In this document: in pieces, positions 1 through 6,882 of the stretch
How positions within the stretch are numbered: the first letter of the stretch is position 1
Layout of the letters: every line of letters begins with the position of its first letter
NCBI GenBank assembly: GCA_041590075.1
Contig: JBFHUL010000093.1
Coordinates: forward strand, 1-11,230
Source: PZPK01 sp041590075
GTDB lineage: Bacteria; Pseudomonadota; Gammaproteobacteria; Pseudomonadales; Oleiphilaceae
Direction of reading: 5' to 3'
DNA length: 11,230 bases
Program-made: the position numbers and the translations under genes
The notes under the pieces: model-generated
The model's input: only the letters and a program-made list of their open reading frames with translations
Databases searched by the model: none
Told to the model about the DNA's origin: nothing

Positions 1-20
1 AACGCAGGCGGGATGTAAGG

Positions 21-1079
21 ATGAGTGCGGTGAGGAGTTTAGGTGTTGAGCGGTGTGGAAGTAGTCAAGGTATCGAAAGTATTGACGGTATCGAAGCGAT
101 TGAACGGCGAGAGGGTGCAGAACGTACTGATCCACCTGCTCCGCAGTGTGCGGCGCAACGCGAGCAGGCGATCCGCATGTGGATCGCCCGAAAAGAAAGT
201 GTGTGCCCCTATGCTCCGGGGCTCGCGCACTTTGTCCATTTACCCGAGATCAGCAGCATGCGCCGCGAGCATATGTTGTATTTCGCTGAGCAGCTCCAGA
301 TATTCTATGCCAGTAAAGAGCAGGGTAAGCGGGTAGGGCGCTGGATGTTGCTGCCGCATAAAGAGTGGAGCAGTCACGCAGAGGCGCATACCGAAGCTGA
401 GCGTATTTTCTGGTTGCTCAATGCGGCTTATTTCCATTTATTGAATGACGAAGCGTCGGTTAGGCAGGCCATGCGCTGTGCCTTACCGGGCTACAACCGG
501 GGCTACAAAGGCGACATTCTGAATCCGGTGGTGGGGCATCAGCCCGACCCTCTGGGAGAGGCCATCCCGGCGCGTAGCCTCTTCTATTCGGCCTTGTCGC
601 CACTCTACCGGAGCAAACAGTTCTATCGTTACAGCCCTGCATCGATCATTCCGCTCGTCTACGCCTCCGAGTTTCAGGAACTCAAACGCAAGCATGCCCA
701 GGTTACCCAGCAAGTCACCTTCGAGATGGCGTGTGGTGGCCTGTTTGAGTTGTTTGGTGACGACCTGCCTCTGGACCGCGAAGCCTTTCAAACCGAGCTG
801 CCTTTGTGGGGCGCGATGATCGATCGCATTGCCGAAATCATGCGTGCCGCAAAGCAGGGTAAATCATCTTTTTGCGCTAGCGTGAAGGGCTGCCCGGCCA
901 GTAATCTCAGTTATTTTCGGCTATGCCCTCCTAAACTGGCGCAGGCTTTTTACGACAAGTATGCGCACCGCTTGAGTACGCTGCGTCTCATCATGCAGCG
1001 CAGCGCGGCGAGCCCCAAGCAGATTATTGGCGCCGCATTCGCTGGCAGCGGCCTGTATACCCTGCCGGATTATCTCTGA
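21..1079 (+). CDS. Hypothetical protein, cysteine-containing, family not recognised
   Basis: I do not recognise this 352-residue protein. It looks soluble: there is no signal peptide or membrane segment. The first 50 or so residues are low complexity, with a short repeat (GIESID then GIEAIE, residues 17-28), and probably lie outside the folded domain. The likely domain starts near residue 53 and holds three Cys-Pro pairs (C62-P63 in CPYAP, C291-P292, C302-P303) plus C285, which could suggest a metal, heme or redox site. CPYAP near an N-terminus loosely recalls the CPF motif of YqcI/YcgG and DUF6875 proteins, but this is weak. The start at 21 has a purine-rich stretch (GCGGGA) about 7 nt upstream; the next in-frame ATG is at 177 and would remove the repeat region. 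The gene ends at a clear terminator, so it is separate from the genes that follow. Confidence 0.7.
   Translation: MSAVRSLGVERCGSSQGIESIDGIEAIERREGAERTDPPAPQCAAQREQAIRMWIARKESVCPYAPGLAHFVHLPEISSMRREHMLYFAEQLQIFYASKEQGKRVGRWMLLPHKEWSSHAEAHTEAERIFWLLNAAYFHLLNDEASVRQAMRCALPGYNRGYKGDILNPVVGHQPDPLGEAIPARSLFYSALSPLYRSKQFYRYSPASIIPLVYASEFQELKRKHAQVTQQVTFEMACGGLFELFGDDLPLDREAFQTELPLWGAMIDRIAEIMRAAKQGKSSFCASVKGCPASNLSYFRLCPPKLAQAFYDKYAHRLSTLRLIMQRSAASPKQIIGAAFAGSGLYTLPDYL
69..95 (+). repeat. Short in-frame direct repeat GGTATCGAA x2
   Basis: The nonamer GGTATCGAA occurs at 69-77 and 87-95, exactly 18 nt apart, so the repeat is in frame and encodes Gly-Ile-Glu twice (GIESID, GIEAIE). Degenerate relatives (GTATTGA, GCGATTGAA) continue around it. 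It looks like slippage-type expansion in a poorly constrained N-terminal tail. Confidence 0.5.
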
Positions 1080-1133
1080 GTTTCTTTTAGGGAAAGTGGG
1101 CGTCTTAGGGGGGTACCAAGAATTGGCTTTGGG

Positions 1134-1191
1134 TGGGCACCGGGTTGGAGGGGGGAAAGGACGTGCCTTTCACCCGGTGCCCATCTTTTTT
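1134..1191 (+). terminator. Intrinsic terminator of the first gene
   Basis: A perfect 12-bp inverted repeat (TGGGCACCGGGT at 1134-1145, complement at 1172-1183) encloses a second 6-bp stem (GAAAGG 1155-1160 with CCTTTC 1166-1171, loop ACGTG). It is followed directly by TCTTTTTT (1184-1191). This is a strong plus-strand rho-independent terminator 54 nt after the stop of the first gene. The hairpin also lies just beyond the stop codon of the converging DUF2167 gene, but the minus-strand side lacks a T tract, so it would work poorly in that direction. The T tract touches the DUF2167 stop codon (1190-1192). Confidence 0.85.
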
Positions 1192-2119
1192 ATTCCGATC
1201 TGGCGGCTTTTCTCTTCTTATAAAGTCGGCCACCCAGTGCGGCCAACGCGGCCAGTATCACGATGCCGAACTTTTTGAGGAAGATCACTGCGGCGGCAAA
1301 GAAGCCGGTTTTGGCGGCAAACTTACCCGCCACCAGGGCGCCGATTCCATAGGCGGCCATCTGGTCGACATCGGGATCGAAATCTTCATAGCGATGGCCC
1401 TGATCAAACTCGGCCATGGCCAGAACGGTGTCGAGATTCGCCTCGATCTCCGGCAGCTGATGCATGCTGGCAATAAAGTTCAGTACCAGCACACCCTGTC
1501 TGCCCAAGGCGCGGATATTGTAGTTGAGCGTGTGTTCAGGGTCGTCGCCAAACTGTAGTTCCCGCGCCCAATACAGCTTGTGACTGCTGGCATTGTAATG
1601 CGGCTGGCTGGCCCAACCCAGCAGCTCGATGGGCGGATACCCACTGTCGATACGTTCCTGATTATAGGCACGCGTTTCGGCCTGCATCTCCTTCAGCAGA
1701 TCATCATAATCCAGGTTCGCGGCGTCTTCGTCCGACACATAGCCGTCGGCCTGATATTCAATCGTCACGCCCCAGGCGTTCATATCCAGAGGCGACACAT
1801 CTGCCGGAAACAGCATGCCGAGTGTGGAATCCCCCGGCGGATTGCCCCAGGCATCAACGAGTACCCGATCGGCATCCTGTGGCGATAAATAATAAAAGTT
1901 GTCGGGCACATGCAGTGTCGCAACGCCGTTCGGCAGGGCGATTTCGCCATGCTGGAAGTCCAGGCTTTCGTGGAATTTCTGCGCCCAGGCCAGATATTCC
2001 TGTTCCTCGGCGCTGAGCGCCGGATCGTCGCCCGATACGTCATCGGCAACGTTGGTGGCGTAACTGCCTTGGCAGATTGCGAAGGCGAGCAGCGCCCATA
2101 AAAGTCCGAATGATTTCAT
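1190..2119 (-). CDS. DUF2167 family membrane-anchored protein
   Basis: A 309-residue exported, membrane-anchored protein of unknown function. Residues 1-21 form a signal peptide (hydrophobic core LLWALLAFAI, plausible cleavage after SYA). The extracytoplasmic part carries what I recognise as DUF2167 motifs: LHVPDNFYYLSPQDAD (69-84), WGNPPGDSTLGML (91-103), GYVSDEDA with a following acidic stretch (126-140), ELLGWASQPHY (165-175), NYNIRALGRQGVLVLN (199-214) and AYGIGALVAG (256-265). A single membrane helix (about 273-297) is followed by a basic tail, RLYKKRKAAR, which should be cytoplasmic. The start at 2119 is supported by AGGGAAA at 2131-2125 and by the signal peptide. It lies 86 nt downstream of the metallopeptidase gene on the same strand, so co-transcription is possible. 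The family has no established function that I know of. Length is normal and nothing is broken. Confidence 0.88.
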   Translation of the reverse strand: MKSFGLLWALLAFAICQGSYATNVADDVSGDDPALSAEEQEYLAWAQKFHESLDFQHGEIALPNGVATLHVPDNFYYLSPQDADRVLVDAWGNPPGDSTLGMLFPADVSPLDMNAWGVTIEYQADGYVSDEDAANLDYDDLLKEMQAETRAYNQERIDSGYPPIELLGWASQPHYNASSHKLYWARELQFGDDPEHTLNYNIRALGRQGVLVLNFIASMHQLPEIEANLDTVLAMAEFDQGHRYEDFDPDVDQMAAYGIGALVAGKFAAKTGFFAAAVIFLKKFGIVILAALAALGGRLYKKRKAARSE

Positions 2120-2190
2120 GATGGTTTCCCTGTTGTGGTGAGCGTCTTCTGTGATGAGTTAATGAATAAACCAATGCATCTTGAAGGTAG

Positions 2191-2203
2191 ACACAGCCTG
2201 TGT
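2191..2203. repeat. Small palindrome ACACAG-C-CTGTGT
   Basis: A perfect 6-bp inverted repeat around one central base lies just after the stop codon of the metallopeptidase gene and 72 bases upstream of the DUF2167 start. There is no T tract after it on the minus strand, so it is not a convincing terminator. It could be a small operator for the DUF2167 gene or chance. Confidence 0.3.
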
Positions 2204-2205
2204 GC

Positions 2206-2898
2206 TCAGCGCAGGGCGCTTTTCAGGATGGCCAGCCAGCGTCCGAGGCGCAGCAGATCGATCAATGCTGCCGCCACATAGGTCAGTGCGGCGGCCTTGA
2301 GTACGCGTTTAACGGCGGGGTATTGGTCTTGCCGAATGTATTCGCCGTGCGTGAGTACGGGCAGCGCCTTATTAAAACTGGCGTCCCACTCCATCGGCAG
2401 AATGACGAGTTGCACTACCACGGCTGCCAGCATGGCGCACACTCCGGCGGTGGCAGTGATCAGGGCAAGCTGAGGCACTTTGAGCACTGCCGCGATGAGT
2501 GGTGCGATCAATAAAATACCCACGGCGATTCTCTGAATCGTGTGTGCGAGGGGCGCATAGCGGGCGCGCAGCCGGGTGATGGTTTCGTTACGGTGATACT
2601 GCATGGCGTGGCCCACTTCGTGTGCAGCGACAGCAACAGCGGTGAGCGACCGGCCGGCATACACGTCGTTGGATAAGCGCACCATCTTGGCCGCCGGATC
2701 AAAATGATCGCCCTGATCGGTGGTTTCCACGCCAACGCCCTCCAGCTCGAAGCGTTGAATAAGATGCGCTGCGAGTTCTCCCCCGGTACCGGGCAGTTCC
2801 GGCAGCGTTTCGCCATGTACGCGGAGCACATACCGCACCCACAGGTGAGGCCCGGCAATCAGCAACAGCACAATGAGAAATGCAATGAGGTACAGCAT
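2206..2898 (-). CDS. Membrane zinc metallopeptidase, YugP family (Zn_peptidase_2)
   Basis: A 230-residue membrane-bound neutral zinc protease. Residues 2-16 are a hydrophobic helix at the very N-terminus. The catalytic motif HEVGHAMQ has zinc ligands H93 and H97 and the catalytic E94. Two membrane segments follow (about 124-140 and 144-167), then PMEWDAS (168-174), where E170 or D172 corresponds to the acidic position conserved after the second helix pair in this family and is the probable third zinc ligand. A hydrophobic C-terminal segment (about 207-224) may be another membrane helix. The reading frame is open to 2979, but I choose the ATG at 2898 because it puts the hydrophobic helix at the terminus as in relatives; the extra 27 residues are polar and unlike the family. 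Neither start has a strong ribosome site. Substrates are unknown. Confidence 0.87.
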   Translation of the reverse strand: MLYLIAFLIVLLLIAGPHLWVRYVLRVHGETLPELPGTGGELAAHLIQRFELEGVGVETTDQGDHFDPAAKMVRLSNDVYAGRSLTAVAVAAHEVGHAMQYHRNETITRLRARYAPLAHTIQRIAVGILLIAPLIAAVLKVPQLALITATAGVCAMLAAVVVQLVILPMEWDASFNKALPVLTHGEYIRQDQYPAVKRVLKAAALTYVAAALIDLLRLGRWLAILKSALR

Positions 2899-3269
2899 GG
2901 ATCTGGAAAGCAATGACGAAGGCTGAAGTGTAGCAACTTCGCAAGCACTCGGAAGACGACTGGGTCTCAAGTTGCCCAACAGTAAACGCAGTAGGGGGCC
3001 TGAATAGCGCTCAGGTCTGCGTGCCCTGCGATGCCGGTTACGGACTTGCCTATAGGGGTTTTCCCCATATGGCTTAGGGCAATGACTGAGGGGTGAGAGG
3101 AAATAGCCCTATATGAGCGATGCGCTGTTTTAACAATAATTTGCTCACGTCAGCGAATACCAAGAGTTATTCGGACAAGGCCATTCGACCTAGAGAATCT
3201 CCGCCTACTCTGCAACCTAGCGTTGACCGTTAACCAACATTTTTATGGATTTTCCGAGGATCAATCGAC
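2899..3269. promoter_or_regulatory. Divergent intergenic region upstream of the chemotaxis operon
   Basis: These 371 bp separate the minus-strand protease gene from the plus-strand receptor gene and hold no credible gene. Promoters for both directions must lie here. I find no convincing FliA-type or sigma-54 (GG-N10-GC) site. A possible plus-strand -10 is CAATAAT (3134-3140), without a good -35. TTGACC at 3223-3228 resembles a -35, but any matching -10 would fall on top of the ribosome site. GAGGA at 3256-3260, 9 nt before the ATG at 3270, is the receptor gene's ribosome-binding site. An imperfect palindrome at 3048-3073 is listed separately. Confidence 0.5.
3048..3073. promoter_or_regulatory. 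Imperfect 26-bp palindrome, possible operator
   Basis: The arms GCC-TATA-GGGG and CCCC-ATAT-GGC flank a TTTT centre. The outer three and inner four base pairs are symmetrical, while the TATA and ATAT blocks mismatch each other. No T tract follows. It sits about 200 bp upstream of the receptor start, where a regulator could bind. There is no known consensus I can match it to. Confidence 0.3.
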
Positions 3270-5204
3270 ATGGCTTTGAAAAAACACGCAACCGCTGCTC
3301 AGTTTTCCGATATGGAGGCGAGCCCAATCAACGACAACGAAATTAAAAGTCCACAAACCAAAGAGGCTAACGACCGCCGCAAGAAAGCACGCACGGTAGC
3401 CAAACAGCAACAGGCTGCCGAGCAGGTTTCTGCGGCCTCTACCGAATTGGCAGCGGGTATCAGTCAGGCCAGCTCCGCAGTAGGCCAGCTGTCTGCCAAT
3501 ATGAGTCAAATTGCTCAAGGTGCAGAAAGTTCTTCTTCTGCGTGTCAGGAAAGTCTCGCTGCCGTCACGCAAATCAACGAGCGTGTTGGGCGTCAGGCCG
3601 AAGTCGCGGAGAAGTCTCGTGAAATCACCCTGTCTTTGCAACAGGCTATACGCACTATCTCCAGCGATATCGAAACCATGGTCTTGAACGTGGGTGATTC
3701 CTCGCGGCGTCAGCAGGAGTCGGTCAAGTACATGAGCGAACTCGAACAACAAGCTGCCAAGATCAACGAATCGGTCAAACAGGTTATTCGTATTGCCGAT
3801 CAGACTAATCTTCTGGCGCTTAACGCCGCGATTGAAGCGGGCCGGGCCGGCAAGCACGGCAAGGGCTTCGCTGTTGTTGCGGACACCGTGCGCACGCTGG
3901 CGGAAAAGGCCGAAAGCAATGCCGCCAATATCGAAGCGCTGATCCAGAAAGTACAGGAGGGTGCCAACGAGGTGGGTCAAGGCGTAAAAGGTGCTGCCGA
4001 CACGGCCGCCGGTGAAACCGAAAAAGGTCAGATGGTCAATCAGCAGCTGACCGAAGTACAGGAAGCAATCAGCGTCGTGTACGAAAGTGCCGAAGTGGTG
4101 GCCAGTGCGGCACAGGAAATGTCGACAGCCGTAAACCAGACACAACGCGGTGCCGAAGACATTGCCGCGTCGTCGGAAGAACAGAGCGCGGCTTGTGAGG
4201 AGAGCCTCAAGACCCTTCGTGAGCAGGAAGTTGCTTTGCAACAGGCACAGGTGGCTTCGCAAACACTGGAAGACCTGTCCGATGAGTTGCGCACCAGCCC
4301 CGATATTGCCAAAAGCGCCGAAGAAGTGGCGGCGGCCTCTGAAGAACTGTCGGCTTCGGTGGAAGAAATTAACCGTGCCTCGGCGGAAATTCGTCGTGCT
4401 CTGGATCAAATCAATGACGCCGCTGCACAGCAGGCATCGGCAGTGGAAGAAGGTGTTTCCGCTCTGAACCAGATCGAATCCTCCGCACAGCTAGGCGAAG
4501 AGCGCAGCGAAACGGCTCTCACGCGTGTGAAGGAGCTGCAGGGCGTTCTGGAAGGCAACAAGACGTCTGTTGACGAAATGATCAAGGCGATCAGTGAAGC
4601 GACCGACAGCGCTGAGGGTAACCTGGTGCGTATTGCCGAGCTGGAGCAGATCAGCCGTCAAATCGACAAGATCGTTGATGGTATCGCCAATGTGGCGATT
4701 CAGACCTCCATGCTGGCGGTGAACGGTGGAGTGGAAGCAGCGCGCGCCGGTGAGTTTGGTAAAGGCTTCGCCGTGGTGTCGACCGATATCCAGAACCTGG
4801 CCAATGACGCGGCTGAAAACGCTGAAGAAATCAAGGACCTGGTGAAAGCCATTCAGGATCAAATCGGCCTGGTACGTACCGACCTGAACATGATCTCCGC
4901 CGATGTTCGCAAAGAAGTGGAAAAAGCCCGCAGCACCAGCACCGGCCTGGAGGAAATTCAGCATCACATGAAAGAAGTGCTGGAAGGCAATCAGACCATT
5001 CTGGAAGCGGCCAACGAAATCAAGCAGGCGGCCGGTACCGCACGCGAAGGCCTGGGAATCATTGCCGATGGTCAGGAAGAACGCTCCAAAGCGTCGGAAG
5101 AAGCAGCGACCGCAGCGGTACAGCAATCTGAAGGTGCTCAGGAACTGGCAACAGCCATCGAAGAAATCGCGTCTATCGCGGACGAACTGCAGAACGCCAG
5201 CTAA
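3270..5204 (+). CDS. Cytoplasmic chemoreceptor with two MCP signalling domains (DosM-like)
   Basis: A 644-residue chemoreceptor with no membrane segment, signal peptide or ligand-binding domain. After a polar N-terminus (1-35) it is continuous alanine/glutamate/glutamine-rich coiled coil. Hairpin tip 1, QTNLLALNAAIEAGRAG (from Q178) then GKGFAVVADTVRTLA, is near-canonical. Tip 2, QTSMLAVNGGVEAARAG (from Q478) then GKGFAVVSTDIQNLA, is divergent. The only proline after residue 28 is P344, in the RTSPD break between the halves. Candidate methylation segments are SSEEQSAACEES (301-312) and relatives around 84-95, 350-366 and 601-619. The C-terminus lacks an NWETF-type CheR tether. The architecture matches V. 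cholerae DosM, which stabilises cytoplasmic arrays and could bind CheA/CheW baseplates at both ends. The start is set by GAGGA at 3256-3260. The sensed signal is unknown; partner receptors or proteins may provide it. Confidence 0.93.
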   Translation: MALKKHATAAQFSDMEASPINDNEIKSPQTKEANDRRKKARTVAKQQQAAEQVSAASTELAAGISQASSAVGQLSANMSQIAQGAESSSSACQESLAAVTQINERVGRQAEVAEKSREITLSLQQAIRTISSDIETMVLNVGDSSRRQQESVKYMSELEQQAAKINESVKQVIRIADQTNLLALNAAIEAGRAGKHGKGFAVVADTVRTLAEKAESNAANIEALIQKVQEGANEVGQGVKGAADTAAGETEKGQMVNQQLTEVQEAISVVYESAEVVASAAQEMSTAVNQTQRGAEDIAASSEEQSAACEESLKTLREQEVALQQAQVASQTLEDLSDELRTSPDIAKSAEEVAAASEELSASVEEINRASAEIRRALDQINDAAAQQASAVEEGVSALNQIESSAQLGEERSETALTRVKELQGVLEGNKTSVDEMIKAISEATDSAEGNLVRIAELEQISRQIDKIVDGIANVAIQTSMLAVNGGVEAARAGEFGKGFAVVSTDIQNLANDAAENAEEIKDLVKAIQDQIGLVRTDLNMISADVRKEVEKARSTSTGLEEIQHHMKEVLEGNQTILEAANEIKQAAGTAREGLGIIADGQEERSKASEEAATAAVQQSEGAQELATAIEEIASIADELQNAS

Positions 5205-5230
5205 TCGCTGGTTTTTGCAGCGTTCGTTTT
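5195..5230 (+). terminator. Overlapping alternative hairpins at the receptor-cheW junction (attenuator-like)
   Basis: Hairpin A pairs CCAGC (5197-5201) with GCTGG (5207-5211), with the receptor stop codon TAA in its 5-nt loop, and is followed by TTTTT (5212-5216). Hairpin B pairs CGCTG (5206-5210) with CAGCG (5218-5222) around GTTTTTG and is followed by TTCGTTTT. They share 5206-5211 and cannot form together. Stems are short, so this is more likely a partial terminator or mRNA end than a full stop; it would let the receptor be made in excess over the signalling proteins. Confidence 0.45.
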
Positions 5231-5247
5231 AAACAGAGGCAAATATT

Positions 5248-6882
5248 ATGTCAGTAGTAACAAAACAAGAGGTCGAGATGTCGACCCATGAGGACGAGTT
5301 GGACGATCTGCGGCAGCAATTTGTGACCTTTTTTGTCGGGGCACAATGCATGGCTTTCGATATGTCGCGCGTGATGGAAATCGTGCGCGTACCCGAAACG
5401 GTCGAAGTGCCACTTACCCCCTGCAGTCTGCTCGGTCTTGCTAACCTGCGCGGTACGATTCTGCCGGTGCTGAGTTTGCGCCGAGTGCTGGGTTTGGAAG
5501 ATACCGACAATACCGACGCAACGCGCGTTATGGTGCTGAACTATTTCGGTCGTCCACTCGGCTTTGTCGTCGACAAAGTGACACGCGTCATCGGTGTGCA
5601 GCCAGAGGCGATCGAAGGCATCAATGCGCAAAGCTCGACCTTCGACAGTCACCTGTTATCGGGTGTGCTGAAGAATGTCGACGAACAGGCCCTGATCCAG
5701 CTCATCGATATCGATGCCCTTACTCAGCAGGAGTACAGCAACTTTACGGCAGTGAATGAAGGCAACGCAGCCGCGACGCACCAGAACAATACGCTGGTGC
5801 AGCATGCGGAAGACAACGATGAGCAGGATATTCGGCAGCTGGTGAGTTTCTCGGTCGCCGACCAGGAGTACAGTTTCGATATCACGGCAACGCAGGAAAT
5901 CATTCGTCTGCCCGAAACCATCAATAGTGTGCCCCAGGCACCACCGCATGTGATGGGCATGGTGAATCTGCGCAACCGGGTGTTGCCGCTGATGCGCCTG
6001 AGCACCATGTTCGGTCTGCCCCAGACCGAGTTGAGTGAGGTGAACCGCATCGTGGTGCTGACCCTGGCTCGTGAGGGCGCCTTGAACATGGTCGGCGTGA
6101 TTGTGGATGAGGTGCGTGAAGTGTTGCGTATTCATCGCAATCAAGTCGAAGACGTGCCGGCCCTGTTGATGGACGGGCGCGACATGCAGGAGCTTGAAGG
6201 TATTTGTCAGCTCGACAAGGGCAAACGCATTGTGACCCTGTTGTCGGCGGAAAAACTGTTCAAGCGCAATGACATTCTTGAAGCGGTAAACAGCGTTGAG
6301 AATCAGCTTCCGGAGGACGATGAGTCGGTATCCGGTGGCCATGCTGAAGCAGCCAGTGAACGTGAGGGTGAAGACGACATGAATGCAGCAGAAACCTATC
6401 AGGAAGATCACGAACCGCAGTTGGTCGTGTTCAATCTGGTGGACCAGGAATATGGCGTCATGATTGAGTCGGTGCGCGAGATTCTGCGCCTCCCCGATAA
6501 TCTGACGCAAGTGCCCAAAACCTCGGATTTCGTGGAAGGCATGATCAATCTGCGTGGCGCGGTACTGCCCATCATCGATATGCGTACCCGCTTTGGGCTG
6601 CCGCGTCTTGAGCAGAATGACCGTCAGCGCATTATCGTGCTGAATCAGGATCAGGTACTCACCGGCTACATCGTGGATAGCGTGTCGGAGGTGATGCGTC
6701 TGCAAGCCAATCAGATTGAGGCGGCACCGGATCTCTCGGAAGAGCAGAGAAAGGTCATGGGCCGCATCGTCAACCTGCGCAATAAAAAGCGCATCATTAC
6801 AGTCCTTGAACCTGAGCAATTACTGTCTACTGAAGAACAGCAACAGTTAATGGCCGAGAGCAATGAAAGTACTCGTAGTTGA
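5248..6882 (+). CDS. cheW: Triple-domain CheW adaptor
   Basis: A 544-residue protein made of three CheW domains in tandem, against one domain of roughly 160 residues in ordinary CheW. CheW couples CheA to receptor tips in the array baseplate. Domain 1 covers about 22-165, domain 2 about 195-345 and domain 3 about 389-530. Each has the hallmark strand-loop: NLRGTILPVLSL (66-77), NLRNRVLPLMRL (240-251) and NLRGAVLPIIDM (434-445), with the receptor-binding arginine kept as R68, R242 and R436. Domain 2 has NLRN in place of NLRG. The linkers (166-194, 346-388) are acidic and polar, likely flexible. AGAGG at 5235-5239 supports the start; a second in-frame ATG at 5278 follows GAGG and could also be used. 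The gene overlaps cheB by 20 nt. Tandem CheW could bridge neighbouring rings of the lattice (inference). Confidence 0.94.
   Translation: MSVVTKQEVEMSTHEDELDDLRQQFVTFFVGAQCMAFDMSRVMEIVRVPETVEVPLTPCSLLGLANLRGTILPVLSLRRVLGLEDTDNTDATRVMVLNYFGRPLGFVVDKVTRVIGVQPEAIEGINAQSSTFDSHLLSGVLKNVDEQALIQLIDIDALTQQEYSNFTAVNEGNAAATHQNNTLVQHAEDNDEQDIRQLVSFSVADQEYSFDITATQEIIRLPETINSVPQAPPHVMGMVNLRNRVLPLMRLSTMFGLPQTELSEVNRIVVLTLAREGALNMVGVIVDEVREVLRIHRNQVEDVPALLMDGRDMQELEGICQLDKGKRIVTLLSAEKLFKRNDILEAVNSVENQLPEDDESVSGGHAEAASEREGEDDMNAAETYQEDHEPQLVVFNLVDQEYGVMIESVREILRLPDNLTQVPKTSDFVEGMINLRGAVLPIIDMRTRFGLPRLEQNDRQRIIVLNQDQVLTGYIVDSVSEVMRLQANQIEAAPDLSEEQRKVMGRIVNLRNKKRIITVLEPEQLLSTEEQQQLMAESNESTRS

Noticed and set aside
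1133..1558. Plus-strand open frame (141 codons) opposite the DUF2167 gene
   Set aside because: It begins inside the terminator hairpin and runs antisense to a recognised protein.
2191..2203. ACACAG-C-CTGTGT as a terminator for the metallopeptidase gene
   Set aside because: The one-base centre leaves only a weak stem, and no T tract follows on the minus strand.
2896..2979. 27-residue N-terminal extension of the metallopeptidase
   Set aside because: The open frame allows it, but it places a polar stretch before the N-terminal membrane helix, unlike the family, and has no ribosome site.
3223..3250. Sigma-70-like promoter TTGACC with TATGGA just before the receptor gene
   Set aside because: Spacing is 15 nt, the -10 is poor, and the transcript would start on the ribosome-binding site.
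2899..3269. FliA (sigma-28) or sigma-54 promoter for the chemotaxis operon
   Set aside because: I looked for both consensus types and found no match with correct spacing, so flagellar-type control is not supported by sequence.
3261..4409. Long minus-strand open frame (382 codons) opposite the receptor gene
   Set aside because: It is antisense to clear chemoreceptor sequence. Its Phe/Gly/Leu-rich composition reflects the complement of Ala/Glu/Gln codons, not a protein family.
4491..5126. Minus-strand open frame (211 codons) opposite the second receptor hairpin
   Set aside because: It has the same origin as the other antisense frames; no motif or ribosome site supports it.
3270..5204. Receptor as a truncated transmembrane chemoreceptor that lost its sensor domain
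   Set aside because: It has its own ribosome site and start, a full second hairpin and intact frame, and it heads an intact operon; the soluble double architecture is a known type.
5656..6819. Long minus-strand open frame (387 codons) opposite the triple-CheW gene
   Set aside because: It is a mirror of a strongly recognised coding frame, its translation is rich in His, Gln and Leu without any domain, and no ribosome site fits it.
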